From assembly GCF_020382885.2 (NCBI RefSeq), contig NC_058502.1, forward strand, positions 17,077,950 through 17,141,949: 64,000 bases of DNA, in the 5' to 3' direction. The position numbers were made by a program, and so were the translations under genes. Source of the stretch: Scatophagus argus. Taxonomy: Eukaryota > Chordata > Actinopteri > Scatophagidae. A model generated the notes under the pieces. That model worked only from the letters and a program-made list of their open reading frames with translations. It had not been told where the DNA came from and searched no databases. Below are positions 1 to 14,535 of this stretch, piece after piece; within the stretch, counting starts at the first letter, position 1, and each line of letters opens with the position of its first letter.

Positions 1-728
1 ATATTCATTATGGGTCAGACCCCCATGGAATATTCCACCCCAAACTGGTTGGATTGGATGGATGTTGGAGAATAAAGTGTTTTGTTGCCTTTGAAGCAGA
101 CACACCGGGGGCCAAAAGTATTGGCATGGATGCCTGGAGTGGAGATGACTGCTTTTGCCACTCTCATCATCTGCCCCTCATGCATGCATGCATACTGTGC
201 TGACACACGGGGCCACACATACACTCCTTTGGGGCTGCTGTCTGTCTGTACTGGAAACTCTTCTGTCTATGACTCTTACAGTAACAAAGGCGGTGAAGAC
301 CCTGAATATTTTATTCGATCTTTTCATCTCTCATCTATTGTTTAATTGAAGTCCCCCTTTTCCCAGTGCTTTTCCAAGCCACTACAATGGCTTTGCATTC
401 CTCTGGGTTTATGGTGGGAAATGAAGACAACAAAGTCTGAAGCTTCCTCAGCAAATCCCGCACTCTCTGTCAATAACCCTGCTCTATTGTTATTTACCAG
501 CAAGGCAGGGGCACGTGTTACGGCAAAGTCTGTCCTCAGGGGATTCACAATGGCCTTCTTCACTTCCCTCTAGAGTATCATCTGCAGCCTTTATTATTGC
601 CAGCGCAGCTAGACTCTGCTTAAATGGGTGGGGGCTGGTTGGGATGTAGGGGTGGAGAGAGCAGCCCCCTTTCCTTTGCGCCTGGCTTTGGGATGCTCTG
701 CTGGTTATTGTTCCCTCAGCACCATGGC

Positions 729-751
729 TGTGTGTGTGTGTGTGTGTGTGT
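729..751. repeat. (TG)n microsatellite
   Basis: A simple TG dinucleotide run, directly visible. It creates a spurious Val/Cys-repeat open frame. Confidence 0.9.
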
Positions 752-1221
752 TTAGGCTCATATCAGTCACTTTATCCCCTGGTGATGAGGCAGGACAGAT
801 GACTCTGTCAGCACAGCCAACACATCCAGCCCAGAATGAGGAATGTGAGCAGCAGTCGGAAAAATTTTACTTCTGTGTATTTCACAGTAAGTTGCTCTGT
901 GCTGAGGTTGCTTCATGTACGTGGTTACTTATTTATAGCATGATATATAATATACATTCTAACAAATCAAGTGCCGTTTTGTTGCTACAACAAGAATGCC
1001 TAAAGAATGCCTGCTAATTTGAAAAAGATCTCACTAATGGCTTTTTTGTCCAAACAAATCTTATATATGGTTCAGCTTGAATCATTTCATCAAATTTAAT
1101 AGCCTGTTTTATGTTGGGTTCTTTAATTTTTATGAAACACCTTGTAGAGTACCCATCTCAGCTTGATTTTGCCACAGCCTCTCCCCCTCTTGTAACGGCT
1201 GCTGAGGCAAGCACAGCTCTG

Positions 1222-1256
1222 TAGAGAGAGACAGAGAGAGAGACAGACAGACAGAC

Positions 1257-1288
<32 letters not shown>

Positions 1289-1289
1289 G
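1222..1289. repeat. GA/CAGA simple repeat
   Basis: A purine-rich tract of GA units interrupted by CAGA units, directly visible. On the minus strand it generates Ser/Leu-rich open frames in all three phases, which marks them as artefacts. Confidence 0.9.
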
Positions 1290-3489
1290 GTAAAGATGGA
1301 AAAACACACAGCGCTCCGAGATTCCCATCCAAAACTCATTTTTAGATTCAAACATCTGTCTTGGATTTTTGTCAGCCTGTCATGACGTTAGCAGCGCTGA
1401 CAGCACATTCTGACATTCTCAGTCAGTAATACAAGCAGACTCAAAGAGACCTTGTTGGCATCACAACAATGAAAAATATATATGTTAAATCTGGTCTGAT
1501 CAGTATTTTTATAGAAAGATATAACCTTTCCACATTAAAATGCCTAAAAATGACTATCCCTTTGTTATATATTTTGTTGAGTTGTGTACTAAGCTAAAAA
1601 GACATTAGCTGTTGTTGGAGAGCAAACCAGAGCTAGAGGTCCAAGTCCAGTGTTGCATTACCTAACATGTTACAGTAGTGTGTTTATGTTTTGGAAACAA
1701 GTAGAATAATAAATGGTATATAATAAGTCTTATCTTTTTGAAAAGAGTGAAACTATGTCTCTCTCATTAATATGAGAGGACATACCTATTATTACTGTTC
1801 TGACCAGTCTCAGCCATGATTCCTATCAGTAATACATTGTATTCAACTACGTTAATCAATTATGTTGACCTGAGAATGTGATGACATTCCAAATAGACGG
1901 GTCAAGAAAGACAAGCACTCAGTCGTTATTCAGGCAGGCAAAAAATTCTTGGGTAAGCTAAGTGTATTTGAAAGGGAAAATGAAGGGAAATGGTCACATT
2001 ACAACCCAAACTTTATATTGTAAACATCCATCCACAGTTTGCAGATCCACAGTTTGCAGGTCAAATTCCTGATTCAGCTTTGACTTTCCGTTCTTCCTGT
2101 AGTTGTGGCTGTGATGGATTGTTATGAACATCTTACCTCCAAATGCAGTGGTAATACAAACACCCGTTCTCATTGTCTGACCACTCATATGTTTGACCTG
2201 TCAGACTCTTGTAGTGATGTCTGCGATCCCAGTAATTGCTTTAACGAGTACAGTGCTATCATTACCGATATGTCTGAATTACAAAAACGAGCAGTTATAA
2301 TAAATTAGTATTTATTCTACGATGAACAGTGTGTATGAGCTTTGTTAGATTGTATATATATGCAGAGTGCAGTTGCACAGATGGCCTGTGTTTTTCCATA
2401 GAGGTGCGATGTCACACACAGAGCTGCTGAGACTTAGTGCACTGTCACAGTAGTCTGGTTGGCCCAGAGATGACTCATTGTCCTGCTGAGTGTAATCACA
2501 TCAGCAACACCAAGGTGACAGATCCTCCACCCTCCAACCCCTCGTACCCACGTTCTCCCATCCTCCCTACTGTCTTCTTCTTTCACTGCTCTTCACAACA
2601 TCTCTCAGTTCCCTTTAAATCCAAATTATGAGTAGACAAATATAGACTGATCCAAATCTTACAAGTAAATGGTACCTGTAAGGACGTTTTAGATTCCAGA
2701 AGATGATTCAAAGACTGTTGAAGTGTCTGATTAAGGAAATAGTGTTTTGAAGGCTGAGCTCTCTTGGTGATTTGATTTTATTGCAATTAAACTGTCTCTC
2801 ATTATCAGCCAATGCAACTATGGAAATGGGACGCAAGGTAGGCCAAGTCACATCAATAACCCAGAGTAATGCCTCTTTCTGGTAGTCCATCGATTGGTCA
2901 TGATGCTATTTCTGTGCCTTTGTCTTTATCTGTCTTATTTTAGCTTTGCAAACTAATGATTCATTGCAGAGCAGAAAGAGCAAAGATCCTTTCATGTGTA
3001 TTCTTATTGTGTGTGTGCGTGTTTGTGTGTGTGCACGCATCTTTGAAAAAGAGAGCGAAATGAGATGAAGAAAGAAAGAGGCTGCCTTGCTAGTTAATGC
3101 TCCTGAATGTAAAATAATCTGCTGGTTTCAGAATAGCTGATAAGCTATGTGCAGTGCGGCACTGCAGTAGTATTTACATCCTGTACAGTAGAGCTGGATT
3201 AATGTCTGTCGGTATGTCAGCAACACCCAAACATTTTAGTGAGGAGGACCACAGGCAGACATATTGTGGATCTAAAGATATCACTGGGATATGGCTTGTA
3301 GAGATGAAGCAATTTGATAAAAGCTTCCCTGTCTTATATGACTATGATGGCTGTCACAACATGTCACATTTAGAGAGTGATGGCTTAATCTTTACTCAGA
3401 TTAAGATCTATTCATGTCAGTGCAATTTAGAGTCATTTTAAAATTTTGTCATCAGAGGTAGATTTCAGTACCATTTGTAGTCATGTTAA

Positions 3490-4070
3490 CAGCAGTGTTG
3501 GGGTGTCAGTCCATCACTTTTTTTCAAAGTGAAATATCTCAACAGCTATTTGTTGAGTTGCCATCAAAGCGTTTGGTCACTTTGGTGATCCTCTGACCTT
3601 TCCTCTAGTGTCGACGTCTGCCTTATGGTTTGGTCAACTTGGTACCAACATTTGTGGTTTCCACACAATGGATCCAAATGAATTTGGTGCTTTTCCTTCA
3701 GCACCACTATGAGGTTGACGTTTTTTGTGATGGCTTGATGGCTTTGTGTGATTTGGATGGACTGCCATGAAATTTGACCCGTTGTCATGCTGGTGAAAAC
3801 ATTTCATAGAGCATAATCATCAGGTCAAAATTTAAACTTTGTCCAAGTATGAGCTAATTTCATTCCTGTCTGGCTCACTGTTATTTGAGTTTAATGTTAA
3901 TTCATGCTGACACACTATACAAAGACTGCTAACACAGTAAACATTGCAGCTGCTAAACATCAGCATGTTAACATTGATACCCTGAGCATGTCAGCGTGCT
4001 GATTACCATTTAAAGCTCAAACGTCTAGTGTGGAGGCCCATCAGCTCTTAGCATGGCTGTGAATTAGCAC
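3490..4070. repeat. Degenerate interspersed repeat (teleost non-autonomous type)
   Basis: The stretch contains phrases I associate with a very common percomorph interspersed repeat: text about aaatatctcaaca near 3530, ggatggactgccatgaaatt near 3755, and a tail with repeated gctaacac / catgttaacatt motifs near 3920-3980. The second copy at about 28170-28520 shares the 'cagtctggacc / aatatttcag' type of phrases in the other order. The exact family and borders are not established; it is probably a non-autonomous DNA transposon remnant. Confidence 0.55.
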
Positions 4071-4910
4071 TGATAAAGGCTTTTCAACTTAACTCACATT
4101 ATTTTTGATTTCCTGCCTTTACAGTCTGGTATGACAGGATATAGACATTACTGGAAAAACTGCTGCTTTTTTCATTCACTCTTTTGCAGCTTCCACAGAG
4201 AGATAATCAGTCACAGCAAACCTAAAGCCTGCTCTGTTTTACTGCTGCCTTGCTCTGCTTATTGTCAGACACTTGACATCCACAGGGGAAGAGCAGAACT
4301 CTTTGGCTTTGCAAAAACTCTGTAGCGTTAAAACATACTCCAGTCGGTTTATTCACTGTTTTTGTTAGCATGGGACATATGTTAATCTCAAACTCTGACA
4401 CTAAAACTTTTAAATGTGCTAAAAAGAGGCTATATATAGCATGCACTGCAGAATGATTACTGGGAACATAAGCAGGCGTAGACAGCAAATGGCCCATAAT
4501 ATTTTCCTTTGAGGACGGTAAAACTGATTTTATCAATACCCTTTTAACGTGCCATTTACCATGCCCTTCTCCTCTCATCCTATCCTCCACTGATCAAGAC
4601 CGACTATATTTAGACTGTTTCTTTCTGGAGAGACTATCTGGGCCATGAACCCCAAGTTGTGCTGTCCTGCTCATTGTTGTTCTTTTTTTACACCGTGACA
4701 GACTCTCAGCAATTGGTCTTTATCTCTGGTGTTCATGTGAGGCTGCAGATTTACATCCTTGTTCAGAGTGGGTCCTCAGGTGCACACAACTGAAAAAGAC
4801 CCCACTACAAGCACTGTTAAAAAAAACTGTTCTGACTACCACATCCAGCAACCCTGATGACTCATCAACATTACAGTTCAGTGGTAATGTGAACGTCTCC
4901 TCTCTTGCAG

Positions 4911-7900
4911 TGGCTCATGCGCAGGACACACATCATCACACCACAGAGAAGCCCCTGATTCAGTGCTACAAGTGTGGGGAGCCATGTAAGGGCGAGGTGC
5001 TGCGGGTGCAGAACAAGCACTTCCACCTCAAGTGCTTCACCTGTAAAGGTACAGTAACTCACAGCGTAATGCAAATAATCATCAGCTTCTCAGTGATATC
5101 AGTTATTGCAACATACCAGCATTGATGACAACTGAAGTATTTATCATTTTCAGTGCAGATTTTACCTTTTGTTTATCAGTTCACTTGGTTGCCTTTTCAC
5201 TATTCATAAAATGTAACTGTTCTCTCAATACTCATATTTTGAGAGAACAGGTTGGCAAAAATAATGGTGAAAATCTAATATTGCCACAGCCCTTTTTTTC
5301 ACTTATTTGCAAAGCAGGTAGTGGGAATTTTATGTACTTAAATATCAAGTACTGAATGGATTTCACTAGCATTCATTGCTTGTGATTTGGCTCAACTGTA
5401 CTCAGTGTGAGACTACTCTAATATTATCAACAAATAAACCAGTCATTGGTGAAGTTGTTTACAATTTAAAAATGAGCCCTCAGACAGATTAGACAAGTAT
5501 TTTTTTTTAATTCTTTTTGAACAGAAGAGAATGTGGGGGTTGTGTGAAAATTGGCAGCTAAGGTGTGAAGTTTTAAAATTCATAGCTAATTTGATACTCT
5601 CACAATGGTGGGAAATTTGCTTTCCTTCATTCAGTAGATGCTGCTAAACACTGCCTGAGCTGACCACAGTTGTGTTTTGTATAATATAATGACAGTTCAC
5701 AGGTAGAGAGGAGTCATATGCCTGATAAGCACTTTAGGTAAAAAAAAAACAAAAAACAAAAGTCAAACTAAACAGGTTTTTTTCCATGACTGTCCCAAAA
5801 GCATCCCAATCGCACAAAGTTGTGTGGGAGCAGTACAAGTCCCTAATGGTCACAATGTCCTTTCCACCCTCCACTAACAAGAGGGATCCACAGTGTTGTG
5901 ACTTCACTTCTCAGACCTACATACTTCAATTTAAGTGCAAATCCTTCTGCGTTTAGCCTTATTGCAGGTGGATTTCTGGCATTCTGACATGATTATGATC
6001 TAGCTGCCCACAGTGGACTCACTCTTGTGGGGTGAACCTGTCCCGCTGAAGCCGTTATAGTTAATCTGTGACTGGAGCACTGTTAGCTTAGTTCACCAAA
6101 GGCCAAGAATAACGCCAGCAAACACTGAGATTAGTACCTAATTCTGTCCTTTACAAGTGGATATACATGCCGTTAGGGAGTCGGTAGTACTATAATTGTG
6201 TGTGCGCGTGTGTCTGTGTGTGTGTGTGTGAGCGGTTGTCAAAAGAAGTCACAAGGACAGCTTTGATAGCCAAAAGACATACTGTCCTGGTCCTTGCTCT
6301 AAATTTATTGCTGTTGTCAGTCTCCAGCCTGTAGGAAGACTAATAATAAAAAACCCAGTCATGCCAGTTTGGCTGAGCTTATTGACACTCAAGAGATTAC
6401 TAAAAGATACTATCCCTTGGCAGACAAATCCCATACATTCCATGTGTTTTTCATGAAATGCACAAAAGCAAAACAACACAGTTTCCCCGAATTCACTTTC
6501 ATTTCAATTTCATAATTTGGCTCCAAGTCAAGTTTGTGAAAAGACATTTTATGTAATTGCATGCGTTTGTTGAAAATCTGAGACAGGTGGACATCACAGT
6601 CAAAGGCCACCAAATCTCCATTGCAGCTCTTGACTCAGTTAGCTTGCAAGCCAATCTCATCACCCCTGAGCATTAATGCAATTAAATCTGATTCTCTCCC
6701 TCACTCGCTCCCATTCATCCCCAGGATTTAGTGTGGCTTATTGCATAAGAATGATTAGGTGCAGTCATCTCAAACATCAAAATATTTTCCCTCTTTGCTG
6801 TGGCATTTCCTAAAGGCTACTACAATACATTCCTAGGCTCACTCTGGACCAGCCATAAAGAGAAAAGCCAGAAACTTTTAACTACCCTGAGTGTCTGTTT
6901 GATATCGCAGAGATGAAAGCCACAGTTGTTGTATTCCACATTCCAATATTTAACAAGATCACCTCAACCTAAGATATCCCAAACTCTTATTTGTTTCCTC
7001 AGTAATCTTTCTTTCATTGCCAGTCTTTTATGTTTGAATAGGAGGAAGCTTGTTGGAGACTGACAGCGTTGTATAAAGTATTTAGAGCCAGTTATCTTCA
7101 GAAACAGATCAAGGCCATTTCCTTGGCTGGACAATCGTAGAATTGTTGTTACATTGAACAGTCCACCTCCCCACTGACAATGGAAAGACCTTGCAGTGGA
7201 AGTGCTGATTAATCCACATTGGCCCTCCATGTTCCTCCAAATGGAGAAGGTCCATGTTTTGTTCTTGTGACTGTGAACACCTCTGATGAAATGATTTTAT
7301 GTTACACTTCACATTGTATCCAGACAGAGCTGTTAAAATGTATTTCTCACTGATTTTGTAGTCAGCATTCATTGCATGCGGTCAGTGCGCCTCTCGGGAT
7401 TACACAGACTAGCGAGTCTTAACAAAGCCATTGATGCGTGGAGGAGTTGGACAGTGTGATGGTTGGATGCTTTTTGTGTTATATGGACAGAACATTACAT
7501 GACCTGACTCTCAGAGTGCCAATGTGTGTGTACCATATAGTGTGTGGCTGTGACCTTGCCCAGGGAGGCTTCTTCATGAAGAATGGAGAGTATCTGTGCA
7601 CACTGGACTACCAGCGCATGCATGGCACCCGCTGCAATGGCTGTGGGGACTTTGTGGAGGGGGAAGTGGTCACTGCTCTGGGCAAGACCTACCACCCTGC
7701 CTGTTTTGTCTGCACCATCTGCAAGTAAGACACAGTGACTCATTTTACACCAGCTGCTAAATCACAGATCAAACCAGAGAGACTTCAGATATCATATTTA
7801 ATATTTCTGCATTGTATTTACGTTGTCCTAAATGTTCCCATCAATGTTCAAACCCAAAGAAATCAACGTACGACGTTTCATTTGGTCACCTGTTGGTGTA

Positions 7901-9824
7901 ACTTCCAGGAGAGAGTTAATGAGTGAGGTGGGAATGTAACTAAGTGTAACATGAATAAAATTCAGATAGATTTTTATCAGTCCAATACTATTTAACAATG
8001 AAGACAAGAACTTCTGCGATCCACTGCTACTTTGCAACGTCATCAAACGACATCATTTGTTTTCAATGATTTCATTGAGACACCTGTAGCAGCGGTTTTG
8101 TGAATTGTACAAATTCTATTATTACATTGCAAAACACACAAGTATCATATCTTGGTTTAGAAAATTCTTTGCACCCACAGAAAAAAATGTGGCCTTAAAA
8201 AAGAGAAAACAGGAACATACCCATTTTAGTGGCCTGGAAAGTGCCATATGACAGTAATAATTTAATAGGAAACAGGGCATGAAACTATCTCAGCCATCCT
8301 GATTGAATTTGTACTTAAAACATATCTCTGGCAAACTTGACCCAGATTTTCTGATTGGTTTTCAGTTTATCTACAGATGCTGTTCTACAGAGTTAACTAG
8401 ATCTTACTTTCTTACATTTGTGTGCAGACTTCCAATGCAGTAATAATGACTTTGTGCTCAGAATTATGTAATAATAATAATAATAATAATAAGAAGAAAA
8501 AGATCGTGATGAACAAAGGTGGAGTTTAAGATGGCAGGAATACCAGCAGTGTACAATACCGTGCTGTATGTCACATCTGTGTCATCAGACTAAATGACCT
8601 CCCCAGGCACACAGTGTTGACACACATCCGCATCACCAGGTCCTGTCATCTTTAACTCTGTCAAACAGCCTGGAAGCCGCAGATAATAAACTCTTACACT
8701 TACCACGGGGCCACAGCTCATGTCTTGTTGACTGATTGTTGATGTCACTCTACTTCCAGACGACCGTTCCCTGCTGGAGACAGGGTGACCTTTAACGGGA
8801 AGGACTGTCTGTGTCAGTACTGTGTCGAGCCCATGTCTCCAGGACCAAAGGACATCCTGGGATCCAGCAGTAAGTAACCGTCGTCTATCGAACATATGCT
8901 CCTCACAGGAAGACATTCACTTTTACATTATTCTATTTGGCTTCCACCTAGAATGAAGAAGTTTAAAGTAGGATTCAAAGTGAAAGTTTCATAAAAGCAA
9001 AAAAGTCTAGAGAAAAAAGAGCTTTCAGATATGGTTTTTGCATGACATTTTAGCTGTGATATTTTAGCTGTGAAGAGTCATTTTCAGGTCTGCACCAGTC
9101 TTCTTGTCCACACATTATCAGCATTAATTTAATTTAACATTGTTCAAAATGTTTAAACCAATTCAAGACTTTTATAAAGATCCATGGTCAGCATTAAGCC
9201 CTTCAGCAGCAGCAACATGCTTTTGGGTCGGTCATACTAAACATTGTTTAAACTAACAAAAATGTATTTTTAATACTACTACTAAGTTTTCAAAGAGCTC
9301 AAAGTTTTCAAACCAAGCTTAGATTGGCTTAATCATGAAGCTGGCTTGGCTTAACCATGGAGCTGCCTCATGTTGAACATACAGTTAAGAAAGTGGTATC
9401 TATCATCTATCCTAACCCCTTACAAGATATCAAATAAGCATATTTCATAAAATGGCAAACTATTCCTTTCAGTGGAAATAAAAGGGAAAATGCTAAGGTT
9501 ATGAAAGTGTGTACAACAGTTTGTAGTTAGTACTACTCAACAGTTCCACCTAATATAAAATATAGCAGAAGATACACTGCAGTTCTCGTGAAACTCAGTT
9601 CTGATTGAAAGCTGAATGTTGTAGTGGTAACATTGAGGGTGTTCCTGCACCTCTCTCTCCTCGTCTCACAGCCATGCTTGACCAGCCATGTTCCTTTATG
9701 AATAACACTAAGACAGGCCTTGCTAAATAATGCATGGCCATGCATTTCCTTTGCTCTGGAGCAGGGAATATGCAATCCCTCAATCCCCTCCTCTTCCAAC
9801 TTCTCTCATCATCTTTCCTTCTCT

Positions 9825-9884
<60 letters not shown>

Positions 9885-12800
9885 CCAACCCTCCTGGTCT
9901 CTGTTGGCGTTTGAAGAGCTTTTAGACAAGGTCACCTATAAATAAGGCATGCTGATTCTCCTCACGTCATCATTGCAACCTCGTTATGCCATACGTAGTT
10001 ATCGTCCCCTGTGGTTGCAGTGGGGTCTGTGTTGCTTTAATCCTCTATTCATTAAAGAAGGGATGACAAGATGATTGTTCCTTTAGAAACCAACCTCTTA
10101 CACTTTTAGAGCCTCGGGATCCTACTTGGATATGGATGGAGCTTTTAGAGCCATGGTAAGAGAGATGTGGATGATAGAATGAGGCAGCTGTCAGAACAGG
10201 GTTGGTAATCCTCTATCACCATCTAGTGTCTTGGGTCCTAACTGAAAAGATATCTGACTCTGCATGCAATAGCTTAATACAGTGAGCACATTAAAAGCTG
10301 TGTTTCTATAGGAAAAGAGCGTAAATTTACTTTACAGGCATTTCCTTGATTTCTTAAAACACTATATTGGCACTATTGGGACACCTGAACATTATACCAA
10401 CAGGCACTATGGTGACATTGTATTCTACATACACAGACAGCTTTGCAGCTATAACTGCTTCCCCTCTTCTGGGAAAGATTTACACAAGGTTTTGAAGTGT
10501 TTCTGTGGGAATTTTTGCCCATTGCTACAGTAAAACAAGACAAAAAGACCTCACACTCTCTGTTCTATTTCATCCCAAAGGTGTTGAATGTTGTTGAGGT
10601 CAAGGTTCTGTGTGGGCCAGTCAGGTTCTTCCACACCAAACTCATCCAACCTTGCCTTTATGGACTTTGCTTTGTGCACTGGGGCACAGTGCACACAGTA
10701 CCTTCCCCGAACTGTTGCCACAAAGTTGGAAGCATAGTATTGTCAAAAATGACTTGCTATGTTGTAAGATTTAAGCTTTCCCTTAATTTGAAGTTAGGGG
10801 CTGTTACGGCTATTTCTTGTCTACCTGTAGTGAGTTAATCAAGAAAAAACAGGACTGGAAGGGTAGCATGCACCAAAATGTTCAATCTCTATATAGAGAG
10901 GAGGCAACACACAGAACCACACGGCAGTAAGCAGTTCAGAGGTGTGCCCCACTGACTGAAGACTTCAACCCATTTTTATGCTTTCTGATGTGTCTCTGGT
11001 CCTTTGTTTGGAGCTTCACAAACATTCCTCTACAGGTTGACAACAAAACAGTCGGGTACAATAAAAAGGCAGTGATCCATTTCAAGAACTTAGGACTGAG
11101 TGTGTCTCCTGAGATGTCATCCTGCCCTCTGCTTTACCCAGGAAGTTATTTATGATGGGGCTATAGCAGTAGGTTCACCAGGTCATTGTTTGGTCACTAT
11201 AGCAGTACACAACTAAGGCTACAGACTGATTACTTCAAGTATAAAGTAGAAGTATGACATTATCTCATTGTTACTGCAAAGCATACAAAATTTCCATCAC
11301 AGGGCCAAACCCAACTTCTGAAAAACAGCTGACTAAAGAGGTGCGTCTGGATACTTTCATATATATAGTGTATGTTTTTTTAAAACCTGTCACTTTTGCA
11401 GATTGTGCAGGATGTGGACGAGACATAAAAAATGGACAGGCTCTCCTAGCGTTGGACAGACAGTGGCATCTGGGCTGCTTCAAGTGTAAGGCCTGCAGCA
11501 AAGTGCTGACCGGGGAGTACATCAGCAAGTTAGTACCTCATTACGGACTGCTTGGTTAAATTAAAGTTAAATTCAAGCCTACTTCAGGTTAACACACAGT
11601 AAGACGTTTTTGCCATTTGGTGTTCAAGGCTGCCTTTCTCCTCTCAGGGATGGCGCCCCCTACTGTGAGAAGGACTACCAGATCCATTTTGGTGTCCAGT
11701 GTGAGGCGTGTCATCAGTTCATTACCGGGAAGGTGCTAGAGGTGAGACACACACACATCACATTCTTCAAATGCAGGATCCCTCTGAATAGCACTGTCGT
11801 ACAGGCAGATGTCTCTCCGTGCACCCAGCTATCTGATGTGGAATTTATAATATGCTTCTGCAAACAGACTGTTATATTGTACCTGGATTTTACATGAATC
11901 CTGCCTAAGGTAAGTTTGAAAGAATTCCAAGAGGAACAAATACTTTCACTTGGATCTCCTTAAGGTTTATTTAAGAGCTATATTTTTAGCAAATATATTT
12001 GGAAAGCATATATTAAATTTCAAATTAATGTTTGCATTATGTGTTTTTATGTTTTGCAGTTTGAATATGTTCACAGTTAAGACATTTTTGAGAGCTGGTT
12101 GTAACATCCAAATTCTGCTTCTCAAACAGACAGAGGATGTTGCATGGGAGTGGAAATGTGAAATGTACTTTGATAATCTCTGCCGTAATCCCTCATCACA
12201 GAGCAACTAAACTGTAGTCAACTAAAAGATTAGTTCTTAGCAAATTTTTAGGTCTTTCCAACTCTGCCCAAGCACACATGCATGCATGCATTCATACAAG
12301 CCTGCTTTGCAACGAATTATGCAAATATTGCATAAAACAGTGGATATTATTTGACATTCAGCAAGTGACCATCACTCTGTTACAAGTTCTTGTCTAAGCG
12401 TTATTAACGTTGTCTGAACTCAGTTTCTGTAAAACATTATAGACACCTCTGCCCTCGACGCTCTCTCCTGTTCTGCAGACGGTGTTCCAGTCAGACACTG
12501 AGTTATGTGTCATTTAATGGCATGAAAATGTCACTGCTTGCCAGCCAGCTGGGCTTATAGTAATCCAGCACTAAGACAGGCCTTTATGACAATGGCGAAA
12601 AGGCCTTGGCATCTTACCCCTGAGCTGATGCCAATGGCTCAGTCAGGCCGGAGCCATAGCTGCCTGTCTGATAGTCTAATCACTGACCCAAGACCCAGGT
12701 CAAATACAGCCATTGGTGGGTTTGCATATTGTCTACTCCTCTGGGAGTGCAATGTGAAAGTCTTATTAAAGCAGGTGTAATTAATGCAGCTATTAAGTGA

Positions 12801-14254
12801 GGAGAGAAATTGGGAGAGTGTTTAATGGCACACTGCACATATAGCATAAGTACCTTTATTATACCTGAGAGAGATATTGAGTTTTACAGGGACGTGAGAA
12901 GAGTATTGGGTAGGAGGTGCAATGAAGTGTCTGCTATAGTCATTCTGTAGACTTTTTGATACAGTGAAATGTAAAATGCAAATATTAGTCAGTGGCTTCA
13001 TATCTCTGAGTGGCCACTTGCCAGCTGACATGTCACTGAGGGTTGTTGCACAGCAGAATTTCATTTGGGTATTTATCACCCTGGTCAAAGTGTCATAGGC
13101 TTTATAATGGTGCACTCTGCATACAAAGTGCCACATCAGTGTAGATGGAAATTCAGGTGCTTTAGCTGTCAGATCATTTTATTGGATTGCACTGTGTGGG
13201 TTACCTCAAAGAGGAACACTCACAGATATATGAAGGCAGGTTGACTGTGTCAAACAGGCAGATGTTAGTGGTCATACTCAATATAAGCAAAACAACCTCA
13301 CCAAAGTTTTTGTTGAAAGAGAATATGAACTGTGGGGGGAAAAAAGGATTTCACATTCCAATAGAATGCTGAGAAACACTTTATTTGCAGAAGACCTGTT
13401 TCAAAGGAACGTATTCACTAACAGCACCCAGTGCTAAGATTTCATAAGCAGTTGTTCTTGAAAGGGAGGGGGAGCAGTTACCTGCTCACGGGATCTGATG
13501 AAACCATCCCTGACAGGGTTTGAGTGTTGAGGGAAAGACATGTAGCTGAGAACAGGTAGAGCATTGGGCTTATTTCCTGGAAGTTACAGCTCTACTTCGC
13601 TCGCTTTACTGCAGGCTTCATTGATCTTCCTTTTCTTGTGATGTCAGGTTTGCTTTGTGCGCTCTCTGTTTTCCAGGCAGGAGATAAGCACTACCACCCC
13701 AGCTGTGCGAGATGCAGCAGGTGCAATCAGATGTTCACAGAAGGAGAAGAGATGTATCTGCAAGGTGAGCAGACATGCCTGTTTTGTCACTGTCACAGGA
13801 ACCTTTGTTACTCCACTTTTAAGTTTGAACTGAAACTGAAGGATTGCAGTATGCAATCTTCCTAGGGGTATGAAACTCTTAAAATCCATTTGTTGTTTTG
13901 TAGATGGTGGTGTGGAATGTGGCCTTTTCATACATGCAGTGACTCCAATGTGCCTCCATTAATTTAAATTTATGTAGCTTATCTTTTACCCTTTACCCAG
14001 TGCACACAGTGTGCAGGAATTTAAGCTTTCTTTTCATCAAGGAAAGAAAGCAGTGTCTCAGAACATTTCAGAAACGCTTCTGAAAGACATTTTCTCATAT
14101 ATGCAAATAAACTAAATCTTTCAATAATGAGCATACATTCATAACCTGATGTTGTGCTCAAAGTATTTTCTCTCTGTGTTCCTCTTCAGGATCAACAGTC
14201 TGGCATCCTGGCTGCAAGAACACCACAAGAACAGAGGAGAGACACAGGGAGCGG
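4911..14254 (+). CDS. ablim1: ablim1 exons encoding the four LIM domains
   Basis: Seven exons hold the tandem LIM zinc fingers. LIM1 runs from [12 protein letters not shown] (exon 4911-5048) into [10 protein letters not shown] and the CTLDYQ end in exon 7541-7724. LIM2 begins at [11 protein letters not shown] in the same exon and ends with CLCQYC in exon 8760-8869. LIM3 starts at [11 protein letters not shown] (11402-11528) and ends at CEKDY (11648-11741). LIM4 starts at [14 protein letters not shown] and ends with VWHPGCK in 14190-14254. The Cys/His ligand spacing looks intact in all four double zinc fingers. Introns interrupt every domain, as is usual in this family. Confidence 0.93.
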
Positions 14255-14486
14255 GTAGGAATTTGGACATCACTGGTTCCATTGTCCATGACTTTGTCTT
14301 GATTGAAAGCACCTTTCTGGTCATGTCTTGTGACAGTGTTTCACTGACAAAGATAGTCATCCAGAATATGTAACGAGAAAATCTGCATAGGCTGTTACCA
14401 CTCCCTCACTGAACTGTTAAACCTTAACCTATTGTGGTCTAAATCATTTGCCTCTTTTGACGATACTGCTTGTACGTGTGCCTTTG

Positions 14487-14535
<49 letters not shown>

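Larger units (their letters stand above)
1..4910. other. Probable ablim1 intron / upstream sequence, no exon recognised
   Basis: No coding exon could be supported here. The first recognisable ablim1 exon begins at 4911 and starts in the middle of a codon, so at least one upstream exon must exist; none is seen in this stretch, and it is most simply read as intron. It contains a (TG)n run near 729-751, a GA/CAGA-rich tract near 1222-1289 and a degenerate interspersed repeat at about 3490-4070. Short open frames in the region have no recognisable domain and are probably chance. Confidence 0.5.

Noticed and set aside
1123..1355. Three minus-strand Ser/Leu-rich frames
   Set aside because: All come from the GA/CAGA tract at 1222-1289.
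9533..9945. Several open frames of Ser/Leu or Arg/Glu repeats on both strands
   Set aside because: They are translations of the (TC)n microsatellite at 9828-9881 in different phases and lie in an ablim1 intron.
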